Shown here: positions 45,061 through 57,359 of the stretch, piece after piece
Layout: every line of letters starts with the position of its first letter
How positions within the stretch are numbered: the stretch's first letter is position 1
Assembly: GCF_000715075.1 (NCBI RefSeq)
Contig: NC_134102.1
Location: 47,439,348 to 47,503,347 of the forward strand
Length of the DNA: 64,000 nucleotides
From: Nicotiana tabacum
Taxonomy: Eukaryota > Streptophyta > Magnoliopsida > Solanales > Solanaceae
Reading direction: 5' to 3'
The notes under the pieces: model-generated
Database searches by the model: none
Told to the model about the DNA's origin: nothing
What the model saw: only the letters and a program-made list of their open reading frames with translations
Program-made: the position numbers and the translations under genes

Positions 45061-46742
45061 CACATATAGAGGCCAAAAAAATACAATTAACTAAAGAGAT
45101 TTATCAATTGGCTTGTTTGGGGATTCGGTTAGTAGACTCTGGCAATGGTCGACTTGTACTCCAAAATACTGCAAAATCATCTCTCGTAGCTGAATTAAAA
45201 GGGAAGAAGTACGAGGACCCAGAGTTGGTCGAGTTTAGAGAGCGAGTTCCGCAGCAGAAGATGTCGTTGTTAGAACTCAAGGGAGACGGGGTTCTCAGAT
45301 ACAGGGGTCGTTTGTGTGTTCTAGATGTAGCAGGGCTACGAGACAGGATTATGTCAGAGGCACATTATTCGTGGTACTCCATTCACCCTGGGTCGACGAA
45401 GATGTATCATGACATTAAGGATGTGTATTGGTGGAACGATATGAAGAAGAACATTACTGAGTATGTCGCTCAATGCCCTAGTTGCCAGCAGGTGAAGATA
45501 GAGCACCAGAAGCCCGGAGAGCTAATGCAGACTATAGAGATCCCGACATGGAAATGGGAGGCGATAAACATGGACTTTATCACGGGTTTACCTCGTTCTC
45601 ATCATAAGTTAGATTCCATATGGGTGATAGTCGATAGGCTCACGAAATCAGCTTATTTCCTACCGGTCACATCTACATATACAACAGAAGATTATGCAAA
45701 ATTATATATTAAGGAGATAGTGCGACTTCACGGAGTATCAGTATCTATTATATCTGATTGTGGGGCCCAGTTTACAACACATTTTTGGAGGTCATTTCAG
45801 AGAGGTCTAGGAACTCAGGTAAATCTCAGCACAGCTTTTCATCCATAAACTGATGGGCAAGCCGAGCACACAATTTCGACGCTCGAGGATATGTTACGAG
45901 CATGTGTGTTGGATTTTAAAAGAAGTTGGGATGAACATCTACCTCTTATCGAGTTTGCATATAATAACAGTTACCACTCCAGTATCCAGATGGCTCCGTA
46001 CGAGGCTTTGTGTGGGCGTAAGTGCAAATCTCCTATAGGGTGGTTTGATATTGGAGAATCTGGGTTACATGGGCCAGACCTGGTTTAGCAGGCCATAGAA
46101 AAAGTAAAGCTCATCCGGGAGCGACTGTTGACAGCTCAGAGTCGTCAGAAGTCATATTCTGACATGCGGTGATGAGATTTAGATTTCGGGGTTAATGACT
46201 GGGTATTCTTACAGGTGTCACCTATGAAGGGTGTGATGAGGTTTGGCAAGAAAGGCAAACTTAGCCCACGGTATATTGGGCCTTATAGGATCATTCGGAA
46301 AGTGGGCCAAGTAGCATATGAGCTAGAATTACCCTCAGAATTGGAGTTTGTCCATCAAGTTTTTCATGTATCAATGCTACGGAAGTGCATTGGCGATCCT
46401 ACCCGAGTGGTGCGCATGGATGATGTACATATTATGGAGAACTTGTCATACGAGGAAATCCCGGTTTCTATCCTAGACCGACAAATCCGCAAGCTACAGA
46501 ATAAGAAAATAGCCTCCGTGAAGGTTTTATGGAGGAGCAAGAATGTGGAAGAGATGACGTGGAAAGCGGAGGAAGAAATGAAGTCTAAATACACCCACCT
46601 ATTTCAAATGGAAGATATGGCCCGAGGTAGGATACCTCAGCACAGCTCTATTCAGGCCAGTAGGTCATCAGGTAAGCTCTCATTTTTGACTCTCAGAATT
46701 TATAATGGACAGTTGTGTGAAGCCAAGTGTTGCTATTTATAG
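45061..46742 (+). pseudogene. Integrase with chromodomain of element H
   Basis: The open frame continues from RNase H to a stop at 45846, in the place of the Gln of HPQTDGQ. It resumes to 46086 and, after two adjacent stops at 46171, runs 46215-46742. The HHCC set is intact (EAHYSWYSIHPG, CPSCQQVK). The core shows MDFITGLPRSHHKLDSIWVIVDRLTK, IISDCGAQF and GQAEHTISTLEDML. The tail has GVMRFGKKGKLSPRYIGPYR, VFHVSMLRKCIGDPT, YEEIPVSILDRQIRKL and the chromodomain-like end VLWRSKNVEEMTWKAEEEM. Past the chromodomain a low-complexity Ser-rich tail reaches 46742. Repair of any single stop would not suffice for activity. Confidence 0.9.
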
Positions 46743-46858
46743 ACAGTGGCCATGTGTGGCATGTATAGTATGTTTTCTGGCTGCGTACAGGTTGGTTTTA
46801 GTCTAGTGTACGGAAGAGACTCCGGAAAAATATTTTCCCAAAGTATCTAAGAGTAGAC

Positions 46859-46891
46859 ATTCGAGGACGAATGTTTCTAACGGGGGAAAGA
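46859..46891 (+). other. Pre-PPT inverted repeat and polypurine tract of element H
   Basis: ATTCGAGGACGAAT (46859-46872) is a 5-bp inverted repeat around AGGA. It is followed by GGGGGAAAGA just before the 3' LTR. Confidence 0.87.
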
Positions 46892-48794
46892 TGTTACATC
46901 TCGCGTTTCTCGTACGTTAAAGTTTCGTCTTTAGTTAATTGACATAGACTCGGGGATGAGATTATCTTGAGGTTAGCATATTTATGCTATTTATAATAAG
47001 AAATAAGTAAGTTCCATAAAGGAAAGGGTACACGAATTAAAGAAAATGAGTTTCGTTGAAGGTTGTTGATTTGGGATAAAATACGGTCTGAGCTATAATA
47101 CTCGATACTTATGGACTACTACCATACAAGTTACCATATGACCGTAATAATATGATGTATAAAGTATATTAAAAATAAGTAGAATCTTAAGTAATTTGAG
47201 ATAATTCTTAATTATGTGGGTAATTGATTAATTATCGGATAACAGGATAATACCTAATTAATTATTAATTATAGGATAAGATTAAAAAAATCCCTCCCCC
47301 ACCCTATGTGGCAGCAAGCCACCAGCCAAACCAAATGACTCATTAGTCATGTTGGGTAGGTGGCAATTTAAGGTGCTAATTAAAATACACCTCATACTAA
47401 CTTTTTCAAGGCAAAAATACTACAATCTGATATTAGCTCAAAAGAGATTTCTTACAAAAATCTTCAACTAAATCCTTACAATCAGAACACTAAAGAATTC
47501 CTACAGGTTTCAACAATTCCATCAAGAAATTTTACACATTAAATAGCGTTGTTAAGGCCTGTAGCAACGTAATCTTCAACCGTCCAAGGAAAATTTTAGA
47601 ACTGTAGCAACGTAAAATTTTGCGATTCTAAAGGAGTACTATGCAACCTTTTCTAAGAACATCATACGGATTTTTCCCTACTCCAGGTATGTTAAGTCTA
47701 ATCTTTTCTTTCATTTTGGCATGATCTCGTAATTACACGAATTTGATAACGAAGCATAAAGAAAAATTCATATCCCGTAATTTACGTATATTTTTCTAGT
47801 TTTCTAAGTTACAATATTCTCTTTATCGGGACTTCATGTTCATTTTAGTATTTTCTTTGTCCAGTCAAGAGAGCAGAGAGTCTATATATACACTATTACA
47901 GTAATTACATTACCATCGAGCTATAATCGATGGCCAGGCCCCTATTGGGCAACCTCTGATCAGATGGTAAGTTATATACCGAGCCTACTATGACCAAGCG
48001 CCTATGAGCGAGCCCAGTTGGCCGAGATACAGAGCCTAGTATGGCCGAGCACCTATAAGTGAGCCTACTACGGCAGAGCAGTTATATACATATACAGAGT
48101 CTTATAAGGCCGAACAACTATTTTACTTACTATATTGAGAGAATAGAGTTAGTATCAGCCGGTGAGCATATCTTCAGATTATCTTTGACCCCCAGTTGCT
48201 TTCAGTTATTATATTATCAGTTCAGTTTCAGTTTTCAGTATATTGCCTTACATACTCGGTACATTATTTAGTACTGAGGTCCCTTTATGGGAGCATTATA
48301 TTTCATGCGTGCAGGTTCAGACAGACAGACGGGTAGACCTTCTTAGTAGGTGTTGCCCAAGTTCAGCTTTAGCAGTAAGCTCCCTATCCTTCGGAGTTGC
48401 CGGGTCTAGAAATTTTGTGTATATCTTGTGTATATATGTAGATAGGTTATGGATAGGTCGGGGCCCTGTTCCGATCACAGTATATCTATCAGTAGAGGCT
48501 TGTAGATATATCCTGTCAGTTAGTGCAGTATGCTAGGCTTGTAGGCCCTATACGTATATTTTGTTGGCTTGTCATTTGTAGTAATTATGATGGCCTTGCC
48601 GGCCCAGCTTTATGTTGACATTTAGTCAGTGTTAGTCTCTATTCAGTTTTATATTTTTCATCACACATTATCTTGTAATGTGGCCCATGGCCAAAGTTTG
48701 ACATTACATGTTCAGAGTCTCTTAGTCGCAAGTGGTACATAAGGATAGGTGAGGTACTGGGTGCCGGTCTCGCCCCCAGGCTCGGGGCATGACA
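46892..48794 (+). repeat. 3' LTR of element H
   Basis: 1903 bp, TGTTACATCTCG to GGCATGACA, collinear with the 5' copy with scattered differences and a small extra segment near 47935-47965. The tandem GAGCCTA units are at about 47983 and 48034. Confidence 0.92.
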
Positions 48795-50344
48795 TAGGTT
48801 ATTTTGACTAACCCTTCCTCGATGACTAAACCATACTCCCAAAGCATTTATTTTTAAAAGAATTAACAACTCATTTCAACATCTTGTTCTTGCCTCTTTG
48901 TTTCATTGGCACTAATGGACGCAAATATAAAGACATTGTTGGCACGTTGGCCGTATTTCATATTCTATATTTATTGTTTCACTTTCAAACATCATCACAA
49001 ATCGTCAACAACAAATATTATTACCTTCCCACATCATCACGAAACTAACCAAATTAAGGGTCTTAGGCATATGTGATTTCGTACACAATTCGACAAGCTA
49101 GTCTTTATTAGAATCACGTTTTCAAGTCATAACATATTAACACACATCCCATGCTTAATCACCTTCTCAAATAGTAACTCAGCATAACAATAATATTTGG
49201 AATACCAGTTGAACCTATATATCTTTTGACATAAGACTTATTCGAAATAATCAATTTATAATGAGCAATACGGGACTTACAAGGATATTGTGGGGTTCAA
49301 TTCTAAGAGAAGAGTTTAGCCAACATACCTCGCTTTGAGATTTCCTTAATTCACTACACCGTTTCGGAAATCCTAGCAACTTTGATCTATTTAGAGATAT
49401 GACAAAATTGTAAACAAATTAGGGAGGAGTTCATGTTTCCAGCTCATTTGAGCATTTTATCAAACACTAGGTGGGTATTATTATTTCTAGCTTCTCCTAT
49501 GGAGGATTTCCTTCACCCCACAACCCAAGGTCTACCCATTAGAGTTCAACTACCTTCCCATAACTCATGAATGTACATGCATGCATAAACAACAATCCTC
49601 ATCCTCAAAACCTTCGTCCTATTACCTATTCCCAAACAAAATTTCGAAATTGAAGGTTAGGGCGAGAATTTTACCTCTTGGTTGAAGACCTTGTGAGCTT
49701 TCTTGTTGAATTTCAAGGCTTGAGCAAGATTTTGGATGAACAATTTCCTTAGGGATTTCACCTCTCACTCTAGGTCACTCCCTCTCTCTAAAAATACTAG
49801 ATATCCCCTTCAAAAATGGTCCCTTGCGTCTAATTATCGCTATAGGGTCAAGATGAAAAGTTAGAAAAAATGAAGCCCCAATGCAGATATATGGTCGCAT
49901 ATGTGACAGCATAACGTTTATGCGGTCCGCGGAATGGACCGTATAATGGCCCTCCAGAACTGGGCACTCCTGCCTCACTCTTCGACCAGTTTGCGGTCCG
50001 CAGACCTATTCTGCGATCGCATAATGCGCCGCAGAACTTCCCTCCAAAAATGTTTTTGTGTTAGTTCTGCGATGGGTTGTGCGGCCCGCAAAATGATTAT
50101 GCGGCCACATAATGGATCACATAATGGTCCAAAATTTTGCCCAAGTTTCTACTTCAGTCTACGGCAGATCTACAGTCTGCATATCAGTTATGCGACCGCT
50201 GAATAGACCGTAGAAATGCCCTGCACTTCCAAAAATTTTCTTCAACTCCCCAACGCACTGTTCAACTCAAAAAGTCCGAACACATAAGTCTATCTTGGCA
50301 TCACGAAACCCCGGGTTTTAGGTGAAAGTTTTCGGGGCCTTACA
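48795..50344 (-). repeat. Solo LTR G, right part
   Basis: The rest of the family-B LTR on the minus strand. It ends at 50344 as TTTTCGGGGCCTTACA, the reverse complement of TGTAAGGCCCCGAAAA. The CG-rich block of the family lies at about 49915-50215. The right flank CACCC (50345-50349) equals the left flank, and integrase sequence of F continues on both sides. No internal region, primer site or second LTR of this family is present, so it is a solo LTR rather than a full element. Confidence 0.88.
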
Positions 50345-50349
50345 CACCC

Positions 50350-50990
50350 AAACTACATCTAACTACCTCTGAGTCCGCGAGAGCCCAACAACGAAATCCA
50401 TAGTTATCCGCTCCCATTTCCACTCTGGAATCTCTAGCTTTTGAAGCAATCCACCTGGCCGCTGATGCTCATACTTCACCTATTGACAATTTAGGCACTG
50501 AACTACATACTCTACTATGTCTTTCTTCAGTCTCCTCCACCAATAATGTTGCCTCAGGTCCTGATATATCTTCTTGGCACCTGGGTAAATGGAGTATCGT
50601 GAATTGTGAGCCTGCTGGAGAATCAACTCACGCAAACTATCTACATTGGGAACACATAGCCTGCCATGCATCCGTAATACACCGTCATCTCCAATGGTGA
50701 CCTCCTTGGCATCATCGTGTTGAACTGTGTCCTTCAGGACAAGCAGATGGGGGTCATCATACTGACGCTCTCTGATTCGATCATAAAGAGAAGACTGAGA
50801 AACCACACAAGCCAAAACTTGAATTGGCTTGGAAACATCCAATCTAACACACTAGTTGGTCAAGGCCTGAACATCCAATCTAACACACTGGTTGGCCAAG
50901 ACCTGAACATCCAAGACTAAAGGCCTCTCTGCTACTAATAGATATGCTAAGCTGCCCAAACTCTTCGCCTTGCGGCTCAAGGCATCGGCC
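50350..50990 (-). pseudogene. Integrase N-terminal part of element F
   Basis: The minus-strand ORF 50842-50480 holds YDDPHLLVLKDTVQHDDAKEV, ELILQQAHNSRYSIYPGAKKIYQDLRQHYWW and VVQCLNCQ. In the HHCC zinc-binding site the second His (SIHPG) is Tyr here. After a stop, [10 protein letters not shown] and [14 protein letters not shown] lead up to the insertion of G after DVVWV. The frame resumes at 38774 with VIVDSLTKL. Confidence 0.85.
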
Positions 50991-52140
50991 ACCACATTGG
51001 CCTTTCCGGGATGATATAGAATGGTGATATCATAGTCCTTAAGAAACTCCAAACTCCTCCGTTGTCGCAAATTAAGATCTTTCTATTTAAACAGATACTA
51101 AAGACTCTGGTGATCGGTGTAGACCTCACAAGGGACACAGTACAAATAGTGCCGCCAAATCTTCAAGGCATGAACAATAGCTGCTAACTCGAGGTCGTGT
51201 AAAGGATAGTTCTTCTCATGCACCTTTAGCTGTCTAGACGTGTAGGCAAGCACCCTACCATCCTTCATTAACACCGCACTGAGACCAATACGCGACGCAT
51301 CACAATACACCGTGTACGACCCCAAACCAGTAGGCAATACCAACACTGGGGCTATAGTCAAAGCAGTCTTGAGCTTTTGAAAGCTCTCCTCACACTCCTC
51401 GGTCCACCTGAACGGAGCACCCTTCTGGGTCAGCCTAGTCATAGGTGCTACAATAGACGAGAAACCCTCTACAAATCGACGGTAATACCCCACCAAGCCA
51501 AGAAAACTCTAGATCTCTGTAGCTGAGGATGGTCTGGGCCAACTCTGCACTGCTTCAATCTTCTTCGGATCTACCTTGATCCCCTCACTCGATACTACAT
51601 GACCCAATAATGCCACTGAATCTGGCTAGAATTCACACTTTGAAAATTTTGCATATAACTTCTTTTCTCTCATGGTCTGAAGCACAGTCCTCAGGTGTTG
51701 CTCATGATCCTCCCAGCTCCGGGAGTACACCAGAATGTCGTCAATAAACACAATGTTGTTGGGGCATTGGTAAGCCTAATAAATACCAGAATGTCATAAA
51801 TCAAGTGCATGAATATTGTTGGGGCGTTGGCCAGCCGAAAAGACATCACAAGGAACTCGTAATGACTATACCGAGTCCTGAAAGCAATCTTTCGGATTTT
51901 TGGCTCCCGAATCTACAACTGTTGATATCCTGAATGCAAGTCGATCTTAGAGAACACTCTGGCACCCTGAAGCTGATCAAATAAGTCATCAATATGTGGC
52001 AATGGATACCTGTTCTTCACTGTAACCTTATTCAACTGGCGATAATCAATACACGTTCGCATAGAACCATCCTTCTTCTTTATAAATAAGACTGGAGCAC
52101 CCCAAGGCAACACACTGGGATGAATGAAGCCCTTATCGAG
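50991..52140 (-). pseudogene. Reverse transcriptase and RNase H of element F
   Basis: RT starts in 52113-51913 with [35 protein letters not shown] and [16 protein letters not shown]. Around 51740-51850 the palm is rearranged. [10 protein letters not shown] is followed by a second partial copy of DILVF...LTNAPTT, and only then by the FIDDILVYS motif in another frame. The segment between these motifs in H (PYLDLFVIV) is lost. RNase H is clean from 51496 to 51098: [55 protein letters not shown] and VYTDHQSL, all acidic residues kept. A stop at 51095 is followed by [28 protein letters not shown]. Confidence 0.85.
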
Positions 52141-52850
52141 AAACTCTTACAACTGTTCCCTTCAGCTCTTTCAACTCTATTAGGGCCATACGATAGGGTG
52201 GAATAGAAATGGACTGAGTGCCCGGTAACAAATCAATACCAAAGACGATATCCCTGTCGGGCGACATGCCCGGAAGATCTGCCGGAAATATGTATAGATA
52301 AAACCTCACTACCGGAACTGACTCGACGGTAGGAGTATCAACACTAACATCACTTATATATGCCAGATACGCATCACACCCCTTCTCAATAACCCTGCTA
52401 GGAACATAATCTAAAGTACCTCTCCCCTCTAGCCGTGGACCTGGCATAGCCAACGTCACCATCTTGCCGTGACAATAAAGAATAGCATGATAGGGTGACA
52501 ACCAGTCCATACCCAAGATAACATCGAAATCCACCATACTAAGAAACAATAAATCAGCTCTGGTCTCAAAAAAACTAAGAACAATCAAACACGACCGATA
52601 CACATAGTCAACAACAATAAAATCTCCTACGGGTGTAGACACATAGACAGTAGAACTCAAAGAATCATGGGATACACCTAAATATGGAGCAGAATAGGAT
52701 GACACATAGGAATAAGTGGAGCCTGGATCAAATAAGACTGATGCATCTCTATGATAGACCGGAACAATACCTGTGATGACAGAGTTGGATAAACTACCTC
52801 CGTCCTAGCAGGAAGAGCATAGTATCTGGCCTGGCCTCCCCCTCTAGGGT
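52141..52850 (-). pseudogene. Protease of element F
   Basis: The minus strand shows SVLFDPGSTYSYVSSYSAPYL (active Asp in DPGS) at about 52730-52680. The open ORF 52705-52133 then runs through STPVGDFIVVDYVYRSCLIV, VDFDVILGMDWLSPYHAIL, GTLDYVPSRVI and into RT with [21 protein letters not shown] frameshift at about 52145 separates it from the rest of RT. The domain is otherwise well preserved. Confidence 0.85.
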
Positions 52851-52899
52851 GACCTCTACCTGCTCGACCTCAGCCTCTAGCTGGCTGTGCAGGTGGGGT

Positions 52900-54247
52900 A
52901 GAAACTGGTGCGGCGATCATGGACTGAGAAGCTTGAGGACCCGATGGGATATGCGGAGCCTGAGTAATCTGTGGAGGTTCACCCCTCCTGAGTCTATGGC
53001 AATCCCTCACCACATGACAGTGTCACCACACTCAAAACAAGCTCTTGGAGGATGTGGATGTTGTGGATGGCTCGGGCCTAATCAGTTGGACTGGCCATTG
53101 AAAGTACCTCGTGCAGGAGGTGCACTAGATAATATCGGTGCATAATAGGGAGCATGAGGCATAGGAGTGGTCGGAATACCGCTAGAAGATGGAAGTGCTA
53201 AATGAATAGGGCGACTCATATAGCCCCTACCATGACGAGCTGTAATTGGGGCATGTGTACCACTGTATGTGCCAGACTCTCGAGACCTCTTGCCCTCCCT
53301 CTCATCTCTCTCCTGAGTAAGTATACCCTCCAATCTCCTAGCAATCCCCACTATTCCATCTCCAACTCTCGGGAAATGCTAAATCTGATACTAGGGTTGA
53401 GCCCCTCGATAAATCAATGAACCTGCTCTCGAACAGTAGCAACCAAGTCTGGTGCATGCCTAGCCAAATCACTGAATCGGACCGCATACTCCGACACGGT
53501 CAGAAAACCCTGGTACAACTGCTTAAACTCTGTGCACCATGCATCTCTTAGACTCTGGGGAATATACTCCCTCAAGAACATATCTGAGAACTGAGTCCAA
53601 GTGAGAGAAGCTACCTCGGCCGGACTACCCAACTCATATGCTCGCCACCACTGATAGGCCATACCTCTAAGCTGGAACGTAGTGAAAGAAACCCCACTAG
53701 ACTCCGCAACACCCATAGTACGGATGATACAGTGGCACTCCTCAACAAAACCCTAGCATCCTCTGACGCTAAGCCACTGAAAGTAGGAGGGTGGTACTTC
53801 TTATACCTCTCGAGCCTGAGCTTCTCCTCCTCGGGAAATTGCTTCACTTACCTCGGGCTGAACGGGGGCTACCAGCTATATTGGTATGACCTCTAGAAAC
53901 TGATCGACCTGGACCCGCTGCTCTGGGGTACGGGCGGCGGGAGTCTGTGCTCCTCCCCCCATTTGAGATATGGCAGGAGCAAGTGGTATCAACCCTGCTT
54001 GAGCCAAAGTGCTGAACATGCTCAAAAACTAGGCGAGAGTCTCCTCGAGGGCTGGTGCAGTAACAGGCGTCTCAGGTGCTTGCCCTCCAACTAGAAATAC
54101 TGGTGGCATCTCTGTAGCAGCTCGTGCGGGTGCTCTGGCTGCACCGTGTGGACGTCCTCGGCCTTTACCTCGACCTCGGCCTCTCGCGGCTATAGCTGGG
54201 GGTGCGGTTGTCTGGTCATCTCATCTAGTTGTACGTGTCATCACCAT
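52900..54247 (-). pseudogene. gag of element F
   Basis: Starts at the ATG whose complement is 54245-54247 (MVMTRTTR, then RGRGRGKGRGRPHGAARAPARA), like the gag of A and D. Stops at about 54220 and 54030 and frame changes near 53720 and 53400 break it. Open parts hold LRLERYKKYHPPTFSGLASEDARV, YQWWRAYELGSPAEVASLTWTQFSDMFL and YAVRFSDLARHAPDLVATV. The zinc knuckle starts CFECGDT at about 53045 but loses bases before the His, so it cannot be read in one frame. Confidence 0.82.
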
Positions 54248-54428
54248 TTATGAGAGAATAGAGAGATAAAAATTTAGAATCTGAAGTCAAAAATTTCACA
54301 CGATAAGAAATCAAGAAAGCTTTTCCTAACAATCCCATAGCCTCCCGAAGATAAGTACAGACATCTCTGTACCGATCCGCGAGACTCTACTAAACCTGCT
54401 TGTGACTCATAACACCTATGAACCTAAG

Positions 54429-54440
54429 GCTCTGATACCA
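54429..54440 (-). other. Primer-binding site of element F
   Basis: On the minus strand, TGGTATCAGAGC lies three bases inside the 5' LTR (GTGACA, then AGT). It is an exact initiator-Met complement. Confidence 0.92.
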
Positions 54441-54443
54441 ACT

Positions 54444-57359
54444 TGTCACGACCCCAATTTCCCTCTGTAGGATGTCGTGACGGCACCTAATCTCTAAGAC
54501 TAGGTAAGCCTAACAAGTATGCAGAATAACTGAAATATTAAGCTAAAACTCAAACATTAACAACGGTAATAAATAAAATCTGCAACTCAAGTATAACAAC
54601 TCCCAAAACCCGGTAGATATAAGTCACAAGCTCTAAAGAGAAATACTAAATATACATATACATCAGAGTTTAATGAGGATAAGGAAATAACATAATAAAG
54701 ACAGAGGTGGACTCCGAGGTCTGCGGACGCTGGCAGATGTACCTTGAAGTCTCCACGTACAGACTAGCTCACTGGTACCTGGTCTGGTAGGCAGTACCTG
54801 GATCTACAAAAAAAAAAGATGTGCAGAAGCGTAGTATGAGCACACCACAACGGTACCCAGTAAGTGCCAAGCCTAACCTCGGTAGAGTAATGATGAGTTC
54901 AAGTCAGGACCCTACTGGAAATAATAAGAAACAAGGCAGAAGACAAAATAATATAATGAAATGTCAGAGAAGTGAAACAATGAGAATTTACGAAAGGTGA
55001 TAACATGAAATAAAGAAAGACAAATACAACATGAAAGAAAAGCAAAAATCTTACAAGTTAAGGAAAGACAATAACGACCAATACAGCAAATAGAGGAAAT
55101 CAATAGGGGCACTCCCGAGGTACCGCCTCGTAGTCCCAAAAGTAAATATCTCACAATCTTTCTTTATATCACCGCGTGAGCGTTCATATTTTGTTTTGAA
55201 AATTATTTTTCCGAAATACCATCCCGCGTTTTAGCCAACCTTATCACACCGCATGACTTCTAGTAGTTCCCCTACTAGCCACGCGTATCAAACCCACCTT
55301 ATCTCACCGCATGCGTTTCAATCCCAAAACTTTATATCACCGCATGCGTATCAATAATCACAACGGCACGACAGAAACCTCGTGCAAACAATAACAGCCG
55401 CATGGAATAAACCTCGTGCAACAACCAAACAATCATCTCAACAATAATCACGGAAACCAAAATATAACAACTGAAACAACGATATTTCAAGGATAGCGAT
55501 TTCAAGTAAAGACTCTCATAGTTAAATAAGGAATATGGAATCAAGAAAGTAGGTAATTCGACTAAGCATGTAGTACCAGTTGCAAATAATAGATAAGACA
55601 AGTATACATGTGAAATTAGGCTAAACATGATGACTATACATGCTAAAGTAACTCAGTTAAGGCATGAAAAGGAAACTACTTAGATAAAATCGGAATTTCA
55701 ACATTTATCCCGTATACGCACTCGTCACTTTGCGTACACAGCCCTCACATATCACAAATTGTCACAACAATACCAAATCCTAAGAGGAATTTCTCTCGCA
55801 CAAGGTTAGAGGAGTCACTTACTTCAAACCTCGCTTAATCAATCAATAAAAAGGCCATTCCCTCGATTTTCCAACTCCGATTGACTCGAATCTAGCCAAA
55901 ACAATTTCATACTATAAATATAACTATAGGAAACAAACTTAAATAATGAAATTACGACTTTAGCAAAGAATTGAAAAATCGCTTCAAAAAGTCGACCTGA
56001 GTCCACATCTCGGAACCCGACCAAAATCATAAAATCCAAATACCCATTCGATATCGAGTCCAACCATACAAGAATTACTCAAATACGACCTCAAACCACC
56101 TTTCAAATCCCTAATTTTAGCCTAAGAAGTTTTCCCAAATTTTCCCCAAATTTCTAACTAAAAACACAAATTAAATAATGAAAACAACAATATATTTGTG
56201 GGAATTAATCAAAAACGCGTCAAGAATCCTTACCCAAATGCTTCCTCTAAAAATCCCTCAAAATTTCGCCTCAATCCGAGCTCTCTAGGTCCAAAAATGT
56301 ATAATAAACTCAAACCCTCGAACTTAGGCTTTTTCTGCCAGGCGACTTTGCATCTACGAACCCACAGCCGCATCTGTGGCTACACACCTGTGGAATTTCC
56401 ATTGCAGGTGCGGACTTCACTTAATTCCACTGAGTCTGCTTTTGCGAGCAAATAGCCACACTTGCGCGTGCGTGCCTGCGACAAAATGTGTCGCACCTAC
56501 GACCCCACTCGCTCATGCTCATTTCCCGACCGCAGAAGCGAAGCCGCTTCTGCAGAACCTTTTCCGCGCCTACGAGTCCTGCATGGACTGCCCATTTTTG
56601 CTTCTGTGCTCCATCGATCACACATGCGAGTTTGCACCTGCGGCCAATCCCACCGCAAGTGCAATGACACCAGAAGCTGGGAGCATCAGCAATTGTATAA
56701 GTTCAAAAATGATCTGACATCGATCCGAATCGCCCCCGAGGCCCCTCGGACCTCCACCAATTATACAAACAAGTCCTAAAATACGATACGAACTCAGTTA
56801 AGGCCTCAAATCACATCAAAAACATGAATTGCGCTTCAATTCAAGCCTAATGAACTTTTGAACTTCTAACTTCAACATCCGATGCCGAAACTTATCAAAT
56901 CAAGTCCGTTTGACCTCAAATTTTTCACACAAGTCATAATTGACATTATGGACCTACTCCAACTTCCAAAATCGGAATCCGACCCAGATATCAAAAAGTC
57001 CACTCCCAGTCAAACTTTTAAAATCTTCCAATTTTTCAACTTTCGCCAATTAATGCTGAAATGACCTACGGGCCTCCAAATCAACATCCGGACACGGTCC
57101 TAACACCAAAATCACCATACGGAGCTATTGGAACTGTCAAAACTCCATTCCGGAGTCATCTTCACACAATTTAAACTACGGTCGACTCCTATGACTTTAA
57201 CTTTCAATTTAGGGACTTTGTGTCCCATTACACTCCGAAACTCTCCAGAACCCGACACCAAGCTCCCCTGCAAGTCAAGTAACAATAAAATGAGAAGGAG
57301 GGAGCAATAAATAGGGGATCGGGGCTAGCACTCTCAAAATGACCGGCCAGATCATTACA
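54444..57359 (-). repeat. 5' LTR of element F
   Basis: 2916 bp; on the minus strand from TGTAATGATCTGGCCGG to TCGTGACA. It retains a CG-rich block (about 56345-56660) with CGCAGAAGCG-type repeats, absent in the 3' copy. Elsewhere the two copies are collinear, and both resemble LTR A. Short ORFs in it are repeat by-products. Confidence 0.87.

Larger units (their letters stand above)
39771..48794 (+). mobile_element. Element H: best-preserved chromovirus in the window
   Basis: LTRs at 39771-41631 and 46892-48794, exact target duplication TAGGT (39766-39770 and 48795-48799), intact primer site and polypurine tract, and all five pol domains in order. The 5' LTR starts TTTTACATCT where the 3' copy has TGTTACATCT, so the terminal TG is mutated. 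It inserted into solo LTR G and is therefore the youngest insertion of the right nest. Several stops and two frameshifts mean it is not autonomous now. Confidence 0.93.
35486..57359 (-). mobile_element. Element F: minus-strand chromovirus, related to A
   Basis: LTRs at 54444-57359 (5') and 35486-37736 (3') enclose gag, protease, RT, RNase H, integrase and chromodomain, all on the minus strand. Flanks ATCTC (35481-35485) and ATCAC (57360-57364) are a 5-bp target duplication with one change, so F inserted into element E. Solo LTR G, carrying element H, interrupts the integrase between 38780 and 50344. F without its passengers is about 10 kb. Confidence 0.9.
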
